A DNA stretch of 64,000 nucleotides from Burkholderiales bacterium JOSHI_001 (lineage in GTDB: Bacteria; Pseudomonadota; Gammaproteobacteria; Burkholderiales; Burkholderiaceae_C), in contig CM001438.1 of the NCBI GenBank assembly GCA_000244995.1, positions 2,442,090 to 2,506,089 on the forward strand, in the 5' to 3' direction. Numbering within the stretch: position 1 is the first letter of the stretch; every line of letters starts with the position of its first letter. Under the pieces are notes generated by a model that was not told the origin of the DNA, did not search any database, and was given only the letters and a program-made list of their open reading frames with translations. Shown piece after piece: positions 1 to 10,000 of the stretch. The translations under genes and the position numbers were made by a program.

Positions 1-465
1 ACGCCGCGCAGCGTGAACCTGGCGCTGGACTCGCTGGCCACGGCCGGCTTCGTGGCCGATGTGCGGGCCCGCCTGCAAGTGGCGCCGGCGCAGGTGCGCC
101 AACGCCTGTGGCTGGAACTGCCCGAGCGGGCCCTGCAGGAGCACGCGGCGCTGGTGCAGGACGCCGCGCGCCAATGGGGCGAACTGGGCGCGCAGGTGGG
201 GGTGGAACACGCCGGCGGCGCCTCGGCCGAACTGGGGCGCTTGTACGAACTGGGGCTGCGCTTTGTCAAGATCGACCGCCGGCACGTGGACGGCGTGGCC
301 AGCGATGGCGATGTGCTGCAGTTCGCGTCCAGCCTGGTGACGCTGCTGCGCGGCATGGGCCTGATGGTGATTGCCGAAGGGGTGTCGCGGCCGGATGACC
401 TGGCCGCGCTGTGGGAGCTGGGCTTTGACGGCGCCACCGGGCCGGTGGTCACCCTGCCGGGCTGA
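1..465 (+). CDS. C-terminal part of a degenerate EAL-domain protein, LapD-like c-di-GMP receptor (5' end outside window)
   Basis: The frame is open from base 1, so this is only the last 154 codons of a longer gene. It reads as the second half of an EAL domain. FVKID (about residues 90-94 of the fragment) and the late AEGV motif are kept. The DDFG metal/catalytic motif of active phosphodiesterases is replaced by VEHAGG, as in LapD-type receptors, which bind c-di-GMP without cutting it. The tail GFDGATGPVV is also typical of LapD-like proteins in this group. In LapD systems the receptor sequesters the periplasmic protease LapG when c-di-GMP is high, so that a LapA-type adhesin stays on the surface. 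A retention-module adhesin with its exporter lies immediately downstream on the other strand, which supports the assignment. The HAMP/GGDEF part and any lapG gene would lie left of the window. Family call is firm; the LapD role is inference. Confidence 0.75.
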   Translation, partial: TPRSVNLALDSLATAGFVADVRARLQVAPAQVRQRLWLELPERALQEHAALVQDAARQWGELGAQVGVEHAGGASAELGRLYELGLRFVKIDRRHVDGVASDGDVLQFASSLVTLLRGMGLMVIAEGVSRPDDLAALWELGFDGATGPVVTLPG

Positions 466-477
466 AGCTGGAGCCTG

Positions 478-517
478 AAAAAACCAAGGGCGCCGAGGCC
501 TTGCGGCCCTGGCGCCC
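478..517 (-). terminator. Rho-independent terminator of the VWA/repeat protein gene
   Basis: A GC-rich hairpin has arms GGGCGCC (488-494) and GGCGCCC (511-517) and an inner GGCC/GGCC stem around a TTGC loop. On the - strand it is followed by TTGG and then six T (plus-strand A tract 478-483). It lies 55 bases beyond the stop of the - strand gene at 572. On the + strand there is no T tract, so it serves the - strand transcript. Confidence 0.75.
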
Positions 518-571
518 CGGGTGGGCGTTGCACCAAGGCCCGGCGAAGGGCCATCGGCGCCTGCGGCCGGA

Positions 572-3500
572 TCAGGCGTCCACGGTCAGGCTGCCGCGGC
601 GCAGCAGCTCGTTGATCACCAGGTTGTCGCTGGCGCTGGCCTGCAGGCCCAGATCGCTGCGCAGGTTGGTGTCCAGGTGGATGGCCAGGTCCTGCGCGCC
701 AAAGCTGAAGTTGCCGCCAGCGAAGCCGCCCGTCGAACTGACGTGCAGCGTGGTGCCGCTGGCGGTGGTCTCGAAGTCCAGGTAGTTCTGCAGCGTGGCC
801 GCGGTTTCGCCTTGCAGCAGGTCACGCAGGTCCAGCACGTCGCCACCGGTGGCCACCGCCTGGGCATCGAAGCCGGTCACGGTGTTTTCCGCTGTGCCGC
901 CCGCCGGGCCGGCGTCCGCCAGGCTCCAGCGGAACACATCGCTGTTGCCGCTGCCTTCCAGGGTTGCACCGTTGCGGGCCAGGCTGAGCGAGCCGGAGGC
1001 GGCGTCGCCGTCGTGGTCGATCAGCGTGAAGTCGAAGCGGTCCAGCTGCGGCTGGTCGGAGCCCGGCGTGCCCGCGCCCGAAGGCACGGTGTACAGGAAG
1101 GTGCCGTCGTCCATGTCCACGACCAGCGTGCCGCCATTGCTCAGGTCCACGCTCAGGCGGTGGGTGCTGGCGTCGAAGCGGCTGTTGTTGGCGCCTTGCA
1201 CCGACAGCGTGCCGGTCTCCGGATCGAAGTTGTACCTGGACGAACCCACCCCCAGGGAGGACACCGCACCCTGGTCGGCACCGAAGGCCGAGCCCGACGC
1301 ACCCGTGCCCACTGACAGGCGGCCAGTGACCGACGAGGTCACGGTGGACAGCAGGGTGTCGGTCAGCTGCGCCAGGTCGGTGACCACCGTTCCGCCGGTG
1401 TTCAGGCCACGCGCGCCGTCGTAGGCCACAGGGTCCAGGTGCGCGCTGACCACACCGGCGCCACCCAGGCCCAGCGAGTAGGACGTGATGTCGTTGACCG
1501 TGAGGAAGTCGGTCCACACCTTTTCCTCGCCCGGCTGGATGCCCAGGGTGCCGGTGGCGGGGTCCAGCGTGGGGGCCGGGAAGTTGACGCCGTCGGCGGT
1601 GGTGGGCTGGCCGTCGGAGAAGAAGTAGCTGATGTTCTGGCCCAGTTCCAGCTTGCCGGCGTCGTCGAAGGCGTCGCGGGCCCTTTCAAGCGCTGCGTCG
1701 TAGTTGGTGAAGCCTTCGGCCGTCAGGGTTTCGATCTGGCTGCGGGCCGTGCCCACGTCCACCCAGATCTCGCCCACCTTGCTCGCGCGGGTGGAGAAGG
1801 TGACCAGGCGCACCTGCACGTCGCCCAGCGCGTCGTACTCGTCCAGCAGCCGCAGCACGGCCTGCTTCTGCAATTGCAGGCGGGTCAGCTGCAGGGTGCC
1901 GGTCGGGTCGGTGGGGTCCAGCACGCCCGATTCTTCGTTCATGCTGCCGGACAGGTCGATGACCAGCATCAGGTTGGTGACCACCGCGCCCTTGGGCACG
2001 TTCTGCACCACGTTCAGGGCCACCGGGGAGTCGTCCTCCACCGTCACGTTCAGCGTGGCGGACGCGCTGGCCACACCGTCGGACACGGTCAGGCCAAAGC
2101 CCAGCTGGAGCTGGTCTTCGACCGGGTTGACCGGGTGGTCCAGCGGCGCCAGCAACTGCACACGGTAGCCCGTGGCATCCACCTCGACGCGGATGACCTC
2201 CACGCTGCCGGCACTGCCCAACAGGGTGCCTGTGCCGGCGCCCGTCCAGGTGATGGCCTGGCCGCCGGAGGTCAGCGCCTCGGTGGGCGCCTGCAGCGCG
2301 AAGCTGAGCGTGTCGCCGTCGGCATCGCTGACGCCCAGGCTGCCGCTGAGTTCGGCGCGGTTGGTGGTGTCGGGCGAGCCGGCGGAGTCGGGGTTGCCCA
2401 GGGCCAGGCCTTCTTCGGACAGGGCCGCCGCCACCACCGTGGCAGCCAGGCGCGGCGCGTCGTTGCTGCCGTTCACGGTGATGGTCAGCGTGGTGGTGCT
2501 GGCGTCGCCGTCGGCATCGGTCAAGGTGTAGGTGAACACCTCGTCCAGCGACTGGCCCTGCTTCAGGGCCTGCACCGCCGGGCTGGCGTTGTTCAGCGTG
2601 TAGGTGTAGCTGCCGTTGGCCGCAAGAACCAGCGAGCCGAAGGCGCCGGCCAGCGGTGTGCCCACGCTGCTGATGTTGGCGCCGAAGCGCACTTCGCTGA
2701 CTTCGGCCTGGTCGGCGGCCAGGGTGTCGGCGCCGGCATCGGCGGAGATCACGTTGCCGCTGGCAGCGATCTTGCTGTCTTCGGTCACGCTGTTCACGTC
2801 GGCACGGGCCTCGGGGGCGGTGTCGGCGATGAAGATGTCCAGGGCGTCGCTGGCGCTGCCGCCGGCGGTGTCGGTCACCACGACGGTGATGCTGTCGGTG
2901 CTGCCGTCCGGGGCGTTCTGGGCCGGGGCGGCGTAGCGGTAGCCGACGGCACCGGTGGTGGGGTCGAAGCTGGTGAGGGTGAGCGTGCCCTTGGGGGTGG
3001 TGACGGTCACGGGCGTGGTGCCCAGGGCGGCCAGTTGGGCCGCGGTCACCACGGTGCCGCCCACGGTGACGCTGGCCAGGCCGTCCGGCGCGCTGACCGT
3101 GAAGCTGCCACTCACCGGGGTGCCGGCCTCGATGATGCTGTTGTCGCCAGCGTCGGCGCCGTTGGCATCGGGCACATCGATCTTCGGGCCGCCGTCGCTG
3201 GAGCCGTTGATGGTGATGGTCAGCGTGGTGCTGCTGGCATCGCCGTCGGCGTCGGTCAGGGTGTAGGTGAACACCTCGGTCAGGGTCTGGCCGGCGTTCA
3301 GGGCCTGCACCGCCGGGTCGGTGTTGTTCAGCGCGTAGCTGTAGCTGCCGTCGGCATTGAGGGTCAACTCGCCATGGGCGCCCGCCAGCGCGCTGCCCAG
3401 GGCACCGGCGGTGGCGCCGAAGCGCACGGCACTGACCTGGGCGGCATCGGCGGCCAGGGTGTCTGAACCCGTGCCGGCGCTGATGACATTGCCGCTGGCG

Positions 3501-6500
3501 CTGAGCTTGGCGTCCTCGGTGACGCTGTCCACGTCGGCACGGACCGCGGGGGCGGTGTCGGCGATGAAGATGTCCAGGGCGTCGCTGGCGCTGCCGCCGG
3601 CGGTGTCGGTCACCACGACGGTGATGCTGTCGGTGCTGCCGTCCGGGGCGTTCTGGGCCGGGGCGGCGTAGCGGTAGCCGACGGCACCGGTGGTGGGGTC
3701 GAAGCTGATGAGGGTGAGCGTGCCCTTGGGGGTGGTGATGGTCACGGGCGAGGCGCCCAGCGCGGCCAGCTGGGCCGGGCTGAGCACGGTGGCGCCCACG
3801 GTGACGCTGGCCAGGCCGTCCGGCGCGCTGACCGTGAAGCTGCCGCTCACCGGGGTGCCGGCTTCGATGATGCCGTTGTCGCCAGCGTCGGCGCCGTTGG
3901 CATCGGGCACGTCGATCTTCGGGCCGCCTTCGGACAAGCCGGTCACGGTGATGGTGAGGGTGCTGCTGGCGCTGCCGCCCTGGCCGTCGCTGACGGTGTA
4001 GTTGAAGACGTCGTCGCGCGACTGGCCGGCCTGCAGGGCCTGGGCGGCTGCATTGGGCGTGTAGCGGTAGGAACCGTCGGCATTGAGCACCAGGGCGCCC
4101 CAGGCACCCTGCAGGGCATTGCCGACATTGGCGCTGGAATTGCCCACCGCTGACACGGTCAGCGGATCGTTCTCGACGTCGGTGTCGGCGCCGGCAGCGC
4201 GGCCGGTGCTGGTGATGACGCCATTGGCCGCCGACACCACCAGGGTGGTGTCTTCGTCGGTGGTGTTGGTGTCCGGGTTGGCCAGCGGGTCGTCGTTCAC
4301 CGGGGTGACCACGATGCGCAGGGTGGACTGCGCGGTGGCACCGGCGGCATCACGCACTTCGTAGGTGATTTCCGGCACCGGGCCGAAGAAGTTGCGGGCC
4401 GGGTTGAAGGTGTAGCTGCCGTCGGTGTTCACCACCAGCACGCCTTGGGCCAGGAACACGCCGGCACCGGCCGCCGTGTTGGTGCCATTGACCGTGTAGC
4501 TGGTCACTGTGAGCGCGCTGTCGTCGATGTCGCTGTCGTTGGTGAGCACGTTGCCGGTGACGGGCGTGTCTTCCGGCGTGGTGGTCGCGTCGGGCCGGGC
4601 CACCGGGGCGTCGTTCACCGGGGTAACGTTCAGCGTGAAGGTGTTGGGCGCGGTGTCGAAGCTGCCGGTGCTGTCCTGCACGCTGAAGCCGAAGCTGGCG
4701 TAGGGGCTGCCGCTTTCGTTTGCGTCCGGAGCGATGCGCAGCTGGCCGGCGTTGATGGCGGCCACGCCGATGAGCTGGCCGGCGGTGACCGCCACGCCAT
4801 TGAGCGTGAGCGTGCCGTTGCCCGGAAGGGTGTCGATGCGCACGGCGGCCAGGGTCTGGCCGGCGTCGGCGTCGGCGTCGCGGAAGCCGAAGTCGCCAGC
4901 CACCACGGTGTAGCTGCCGTCTTCGGCGATGGTGCGGGTGGCGTCGGCGCCGTCGGGCGGGGTGTTGGCCGGCGCGGGCAGGCAAACCTCCAACTGCTGC
5001 ACCTTGAAGTAGTCGTACACGCTGTCGGCCACTGGCGCGGTGTAGGCGAACAGGCGCACGTTGTCGATGATGCCGCCCACGGAATCGCTGTCGGTGGACT
5101 GCTCACGGAACTCCAGGCGGTCGTTGCCGCCGGAGCCGGTGACCTGGAAGGTGTAGGTGGTCAGCTTGGTGCTGCCGGGGTCGATGGTGGCCACCTTGGC
5201 GCCGCGCCACCACACTTCCACGGTGTTGGTGCCGGCGACGGTGCAGTAGCGCTGGGCCACGTCCAGCGACAGCTGGTAGGTCTTGCCCGCGGTGGTGGCG
5301 ATGTCCTGGTAGACGCTGCCCACGGCCTTGTTGGCGTCCAGTTCCAGCACCTGCGTGCCGGTGGAGCCGGTCACGCCGTAGGTCGTGGACTTGGCCACTT
5401 CCAGCGTGTCGCCCACGGCGGTCCAGCCGGTGATCTTGTTGAAGAAGGACGCGCCTGAGCTCGGGACAACCGGGTCTTCGAAGCTGCCGTTCTGGATCAG
5501 GTTGGTGCTGCCCAGCGTGGCGCTGCGCGACGAGGGGTCGGCGGCGATGACGATCACGTTGCCGGCCACTTCGCCGGCGTTCAACTCGGCCCAGCGCGTG
5601 GTGGACAGCGTGGTGGTGTTCACCTCGCTGAAGCCCAGGTTGGTCAGCACCGCGTCGCTGAGCTGGACATGGTTGGTGTAGGCGTTGTTGACGGTGCCGA
5701 CCCAGACCTTCAGGTCGCTGTCGCACACCACATAGCCCAGGAAGGCCTTGTCCAGCACCACCTGCTGGTTGAACTCGAACACCAGGTAGTTGCTGCGGCC
5801 GCCGTCGTTGTCCACCGTGTGGGTGTTGCCGGCGCCGGTGCCTTCGGCGCTGTCGGTCACGCCCAGGCCGCCGCCATAGGCGCCCACGTAGGCCTTGGAC
5901 CAGACGCCCGCGTCGCCGTCGGTGCGCGCGAAGGCGCTGACATGCACCGACACGCCGGACACGGTGTAGTTCAGGATGTTGCCGACCGGGCCGCAGGTCG
6001 GGCTGTTGCCGTTGAAGTTGAAGGTGACGCAGTCCTCGTCCACCGGCGGGGCGGTCACCGTGACCGTGACCTTGGCGGTGTCGGTCAGGCCACCCGGGTC
6101 CTTCAGGGTGTAGTTGATCTCGACCGTGCCGGTGACGCCAGCCGCCGGCTTGAAGTTCAGCGTGCCGTCGGGGTTGATGGTGACGGTGCCCTTGCTCGGG
6201 TCCACCAGCGTGGCCTGGGTCACCGTGAGTTGGGCGTTGGTGTTGTCAGGGTCGGAATCGTTGGCCTTGACGTTGATGACCACCGCGGTGTTCGCGGCCG
6301 TGGTGGCGGTGTCGTCGCGCGCGTCGGGCGCGTCGTTCACCGGGCAGACATTGATGCAGAAGTTGTTCGGGCAGTCGTCGAAGGCACCCGCCGAGTCTTT
6401 CACGCTGAAGGTGAAGGCGGCGTAAGCGTCGCCGTAGGCATTGGCGGCCGGCACGAATTGCAGCTTGCCGGCATCCAGGTCGGCGCGGGAGATCAGCTGG

Positions 6501-6697
6501 CCCGCCGCGACGGCCACGCCGTTCAGCAGCAGCGAGCCGGCCTTGGGCAGGGTGTCAATGCGCACGCCTGCCATGGTCTGGCCATAGTCATAGTCCCGAA
6601 AGCCCAGGTCAGCCGCCTTGACGGTGTATCGCGTGTCTTCGTTGATGGTGCGCGATACGTCGGTGCCCGTGGGGCGGCGGTTGATCAGATACGTCAT
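572..6697 (-). CDS. Large type I secreted repeat protein with a von Willebrand A domain and VCA0849-type C-terminal target
   Basis: 2041 aa from the ATG at 6697, chosen because AGGAG sits 5 bases upstream; an in-frame ATG at 6739 has no ribosome site. Layout by approximate residue: cadherin/VCBS-like repeats from residue 1; a Cys-containing beta-sandwich resembling domains of PEP-CTERM proteins (about 215-400); a DUF642-like galactose-binding fold (about 403-562); more cadherin/VCBS repeats, including two 245-aa units (about 920-1410); a VWA domain with a complete-looking MIDAS start DLSGS (Asp 1581); and a C-terminal type I secretion target ending LRRGSLTVDA (about 1933-2041). There is no retention module and no RTX nonapeptide run, so it is probably released or held by binding. 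All eight cysteines I see lie between about residues 106 and 573. The exporter is presumably the neighbouring LapBC-like pair. Function is probably adhesion or matrix building (inference). Confidence 0.85.
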   Translation of the reverse strand: MTYLINRRPTGTDVSRTINEDTRYTVKAADLGFRDYDYGQTMAGVRIDTLPKAGSLLLNGVAVAAGQLISRADLDAGKLQFVPAANAYGDAYAAFTFSVKDSAGAFDDCPNNFCINVCPVNDAPDARDDTATTAANTAVVINVKANDSDPDNTNAQLTVTQATLVDPSKGTVTINPDGTLNFKPAAGVTGTVEINYTLKDPGGLTDTAKVTVTVTAPPVDEDCVTFNFNGNSPTCGPVGNILNYTVSGVSVHVSAFARTDGDAGVWSKAYVGAYGGGLGVTDSAEGTGAGNTHTVDNDGGRSNYLVFEFNQQVVLDKAFLGYVVCDSDLKVWVGTVNNAYTNHVQLSDAVLTNLGFSEVNTTTLSTTRWAELNAGEVAGNVIVIAADPSSRSATLGSTNLIQNGSFEDPVVPSSGASFFNKITGWTAVGDTLEVAKSTTYGVTGSTGTQVLELDANKAVGSVYQDIATTAGKTYQLSLDVAQRYCTVAGTNTVEVWWRGAKVATIDPGSTKLTTYTFQVTGSGGNDRLEFREQSTDSDSVGGIIDNVRLFAYTAPVADSVYDYFKVQQLEVCLPAPANTPPDGADATRTIAEDGSYTVVAGDFGFRDADADAGQTLAAVRIDTLPGNGTLTLNGVAVTAGQLIGVAAINAGQLRIAPDANESGSPYASFGFSVQDSTGSFDTAPNTFTLNVTPVNDAPVARPDATTTPEDTPVTGNVLTNDSDIDDSALTVTSYTVNGTNTAAGAGVFLAQGVLVVNTDGSYTFNPARNFFGPVPEITYEVRDAAGATAQSTLRIVVTPVNDDPLANPDTNTTDEDTTLVVSAANGVITSTGRAAGADTDVENDPLTVSAVGNSSANVGNALQGAWGALVLNADGSYRYTPNAAAQALQAGQSRDDVFNYTVSDGQGGSASSTLTITVTGLSEGGPKIDVPDANGADAGDNGIIEAGTPVSGSFTVSAPDGLASVTVGATVLSPAQLAALGASPVTITTPKGTLTLISFDPTTGAVGYRYAAPAQNAPDGSTDSITVVVTDTAGGSASDALDIFIADTAPAVRADVDSVTEDAKLSASGNVISAGTGSDTLAADAAQVSAVRFGATAGALGSALAGAHGELTLNADGSYSYALNNTDPAVQALNAGQTLTEVFTYTLTDADGDASSTTLTITINGSSDGGPKIDVPDANGADAGDNSIIEAGTPVSGSFTVSAPDGLASVTVGGTVVTAAQLAALGTTPVTVTTPKGTLTLTSFDPTTGAVGYRYAAPAQNAPDGSTDSITVVVTDTAGGSASDALDIFIADTAPEARADVNSVTEDSKIAASGNVISADAGADTLAADQAEVSEVRFGANISSVGTPLAGAFGSLVLAANGSYTYTLNNASPAVQALKQGQSLDEVFTYTLTDADGDASTTTLTITVNGSNDAPRLAATVVAAALSEEGLALGNPDSAGSPDTTNRAELSGSLGVSDADGDTLSFALQAPTEALTSGGQAITWTGAGTGTLLGSAGSVEVIRVEVDATGYRVQLLAPLDHPVNPVEDQLQLGFGLTVSDGVASASATLNVTVEDDSPVALNVVQNVPKGAVVTNLMLVIDLSGSMNEESGVLDPTDPTGTLQLTRLQLQKQAVLRLLDEYDALGDVQVRLVTFSTRASKVGEIWVDVGTARSQIETLTAEGFTNYDAALERARDAFDDAGKLELGQNISYFFSDGQPTTADGVNFPAPTLDPATGTLGIQPGEEKVWTDFLTVNDITSYSLGLGGAGVVSAHLDPVAYDGARGLNTGGTVVTDLAQLTDTLLSTVTSSVTGRLSVGTGASGSAFGADQGAVSSLGVGSSRYNFDPETGTLSVQGANNSRFDASTHRLSVDLSNGGTLVVDMDDGTFLYTVPSGAGTPGSDQPQLDRFDFTLIDHDGDAASGSLSLARNGATLEGSGNSDVFRWSLADAGPAGGTAENTVTGFDAQAVATGGDVLDLRDLLQGETAATLQNYLDFETTASGTTLHVSSTGGFAGGNFSFGAQDLAIHLDTNLRSDLGLQASASDNLVINELLRRGSLTVDA
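2470..3950 (-). repeat. Two tandem 735-bp (245-aa) VCBS-type repeat units in the VWA protein
   Basis: The same landmark (CATCGGGCAC) occurs at 3166 and 3901, exactly 735 bases apart, and the flanking protein is nearly the same in both copies (VPDANGADAGDN, the DSITVVVTDTAGG segment, NNTDPAVQALN). The period and the protein pattern match the five-copy array in the giant adhesin. Outer boundaries are approximate. Confidence 0.85.
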
Positions 6698-6970
6698 GAA
6701 GGCTCCTGAAGGCTCTTTGTGGGGATGATCTGTTGCCATTGGTTACCGTCATGACGTGACGAATTGCCGATGGACAAGACCAAAAGATCCTAACAGCGGG
6801 AATGCGGCCGAACAATTTCACGCATGCCCTTGTTCAAGGGGCAGGCCTTTGTACGGGGGCCCCGCATTCGCCGGGTGCCTGGCGGGCGCGTCCGGCGCAA
6901 GCCCCAAGGGGTGGTTGAGTCTGTGTCAAGGCGTCGCAGAAGTAAATCCGCGGGGCGCACCGGTGCCGGA
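6698..6970 (-). promoter_or_regulatory. Intergenic region upstream of the VWA protein gene, with a candidate promoter and palindromes
   Basis: This gap lies between the two adhesin-like genes and I find no gene in it. On the - strand a possible promoter has -35 TTGTTC (6815-6810) and -10 TAGGAT (6792-6787) with a 17-base spacer; the match is moderate. Two palindromes are present: CCCTTG-TT-CAAGGG (6827-6840), just upstream of the candidate promoter, and CGTCATGACG (6747-6756), in the presumed leader. The ribosome site AGGAG lies immediately before the ATG at 6697. A TTGGTTACCG decamer at 6739-6748 recurs inverted upstream of the giant adhesin. Confidence 0.4.
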
Positions 6971-7017
6971 AAAGAAAAAAGGGCCGGAACCCTCCTGCGG
7001 CAGGAGCGTTCCGGCCC
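6971..7017 (-). terminator. Strong Rho-independent terminator of the giant adhesin gene
   Basis: A 10-bp perfect outer stem, GGGCCGGAAC (6981-6990) with GTTCCGGCCC (7008-7017), plus an inner CTCCTG/CAGGAG stem and a three-base loop. On the - strand it runs directly into TTTTTTCTTTT. It starts 34 bases after the adhesin stop codon. Confidence 0.9.
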
Positions 7018-7050
7018 TCGGGGTTGTGGCCCCGGGCAGTGGCCGTGGCC

Positions 7051-10000
7051 TCAGTTGTCCGTCACCAGTTTCCCGCGGTTCAGCAGTTCCTGCAGCACCT
7101 GGTTGTCGGTGGCGGTGCCGGCCAGGCCCAGGCCGGCACGCAGGTCGGTGCCGGTCAGAGTGATGCGCTGGTCTTCGGCGGCGGCGTTGTAGGTGCCGCC
7201 TGTGAAGCCGCCGGTGCTGCTGATGCGGATGATGGTGGTGCCCGCCGTGGTGGTGGTGTCGAAGTCCAGGTAGGCCTGGAGGTTGCCCACGCCGCCGGTG
7301 GTGTGCTCACCGATCAGCAGGTCCTTCAGGTTGAGCACATCGCCGCCCGCGGCCGGGGTGGCCACGGTGAAGTCGGAGATGGTGTCCAAGGCCGGCGTGC
7401 CCGCCGCGCCGCGGTCGGCCAGGTTCCAGAAGAAGGTGTCCGACTCGGTGCCGCCGCTCATGTTGTCATTGCCGGCGCCGCCCCACAGGGCGTCGGTGCC
7501 GGCGGCGCCATTGAGGGTGTCGTTGCCGGAACCGCCGTCCAGGGTGTCGGCCCCCCCGTTGGCGTTGATGACGTCGTTGCCGTCGCGGCCGATCAGTTGT
7601 TCCGCCGCCGCGCCGCCGGTCAGGGTTTCCGCCGTGTTGGTGCCGATGACGTTGGTCAGGCCATCCCCCGGCAGGTTGGTCACGGTGGACAGCTCCGGCG
7701 CCACGTCCAGCTCCAGCGTGGCGCTGGCGGTGGCCGTGCTGCCGTTGGAGCCTTCGGTGGCCCTGGCCGTGACGCCCATGCTCAGGTGCCCGGTGAAGCT
7801 GCCCGGCAGGTTCAACTGGGCCGAGGCCAGCTCGGCACCCGGGATGGTGATGACACCGCCCGCGATGGCGTAACCGCCGGGGTTGGCCGCGGTGGTGACC
7901 GTGGCGCCCGTGGGCAGGCCGGCGAAGGCCAGGCTCAGCGATTCCGAGCCGTCGCCGTCCACCAGCGCTGCGGTGATGTAGCTGGCCAGGCCGATGGTGG
8001 TGGGGGCGCCGAGCACCCCGTTGCCGGCCACCACGCCCTGGGTGGCGCTGATCACCACATCGTCCACGAAGGCGCCCCGGCCATTGGCGTCAAAGGCCGT
8101 GGCGTCGGTGCGGATCTGGATGACGTGCGCGGCACCATCGCCGGCGAAGTGGAACTTGATGTTCTGCCAATCGATGAAGGTCTGCGGGCTGGTACCGGCA
8201 TAGGACTGCTGCAGCACACCGTCGACGTAGATGCCCACGTTGGTGAAGGTGGTGCCGAAGCCCGGCCGCCCTGCGTAGTCGAAGGACAGCTCGTACACCA
8301 TGCCGGCCTGCGTGGCGATGCTGCGCTGGATGCCGATGGTCTGCACGTTGGACGCGGCGTTGTTCAGCTCCAGGAAGTCCTCGCCATTGCCCGCCGAGGC
8401 CACCACGATGTTGTTGCCCAGGTCCTGGCGCTGCTGCGTGTCGCCTGAAGTCCAGAATTCCAGCGCGTTGGTGCCGCCCGGGTTGGGGTCGGGCGTGTCC
8501 ACGCGGGTCCAGCCCTCGAACGGGGTGGCGGCGACCTGCTCGCTGGTGGTGCTGGTGCTGGTCACCGATTCCCAGCTGTTCTGCACCACCAGCAGCGCAG
8601 CGCGGCTGCCCACGGTCAGCGAGGGCTGGTCGGCCACCGCGTTGACGGTGAGGTTCACCGTGGCGGTGGAGGTCAGGCCGTCAACATCGCGCACCGTGTA
8701 GGTGAAGGACGCCGGGCCGCTGTAGTGCGTGGCCGGGGTGAACACGACGTTGCCGCCCACCAGGGCCACCGTGCCATTGACGGCGCCCTGCACCGACGTG
8801 ATGGTCAGCGGGTCGGCGTCGGGGTCGGTGTCGTTCAACAGCAGCGTGGCCGGCGCCAACACCAGGGCAGTGTCCTCGGTGGCCACGGCGGTGTCGTTGT
8901 TGGCAGTCGGTGCGTCGTTCACCGGCGTGATGCTGAAGGTCAGCTTGTTGGGCACCGGGTCGAACAGCAGCGGCGAGCCGGAGTCACGCACGCTGAAGTC
9001 GAAGTTCACCAGGCTTTCGCCGTTCAGGTTGGCACCCGGCAGGTAACGCAGCAGGCCGGCGTTGATGTCGGCGATGGTCACCACCGTGCCCGCGGTCACC
9101 GCCACGCCATTGAGCGTGAGCGAGCCGCTGGCCGGCAGGGTGTCGATGCGCACCGCGGTCATGGTGTCGCCCACGTCCGGGTCACTGAAGCCGAAGTCGG
9201 CGGCCGTGATGGTGTACGGCGTGTCTTCCGCGCTGGTGATGGTCTTGCTGGTGCCGGCCGGCGCGTCGTTCACCGGGTCGATGACCAGGCTGAGCGTGGT
9301 GCTGGCATTGGACGTGCCGTCGGTGGCCACATAGGTCACCTGCGGCACCGTGCCATTGAAGTTGGCCGTCGGCGTGAAGGTGTAGCTGCCGTTGGCGTTG
9401 ATGACCAAGCTGCCCACGCCGGGGATGGTGGCGGTGGAGCCGGCGGTGAAGCTGCCGGGCACCCCGGTGATGGTGAAGCTGGCCACGGTCAGTGGCTCGA
9501 CATCGGGGTCGCTGTCGTTGGTCAGCACGTTGCCGGTGAGCGGGTTGTCCTCGGCGCCGCGGTTGCTGTCGGCCACCACGGTGGGAGCGTCGTTGCTGCC
9601 GTTGACGGTGATGGTCAGGCTGGTCTGGGCGGTGCCGCCCTTGCCGTCGCTGACGGTGTAGGTGAAGACGTCCTGCACCGACTCGCCGGTGTCCAGCGCG
9701 TTGGCGGCGGCATTGGGCGTGTAGGTGTAGCTGCCGTTGGCGTTCAGGACCAGGGAGCCCCATGCGCCCGCGAGCGAGCTGCCGACGGTACCGGCGGTGG
9801 CGCCGAAGCTGATGGCCGAGACGCTGAGGCTGTCGCCGTCCACGTCGGTGTCGACACCGGCCGGGGCCGTGCCGCTGGCGATCACGCCATTGGCCTGGGT
9901 GACGGTGAGCACCGCGTTCTCGGTGGTGCTGCCCTGGTCGGGGTTGGCCACCGGGTTGTCGTTGACCGGGGTGACGGTGATGTTCAGCGTGTTGGGGGCC

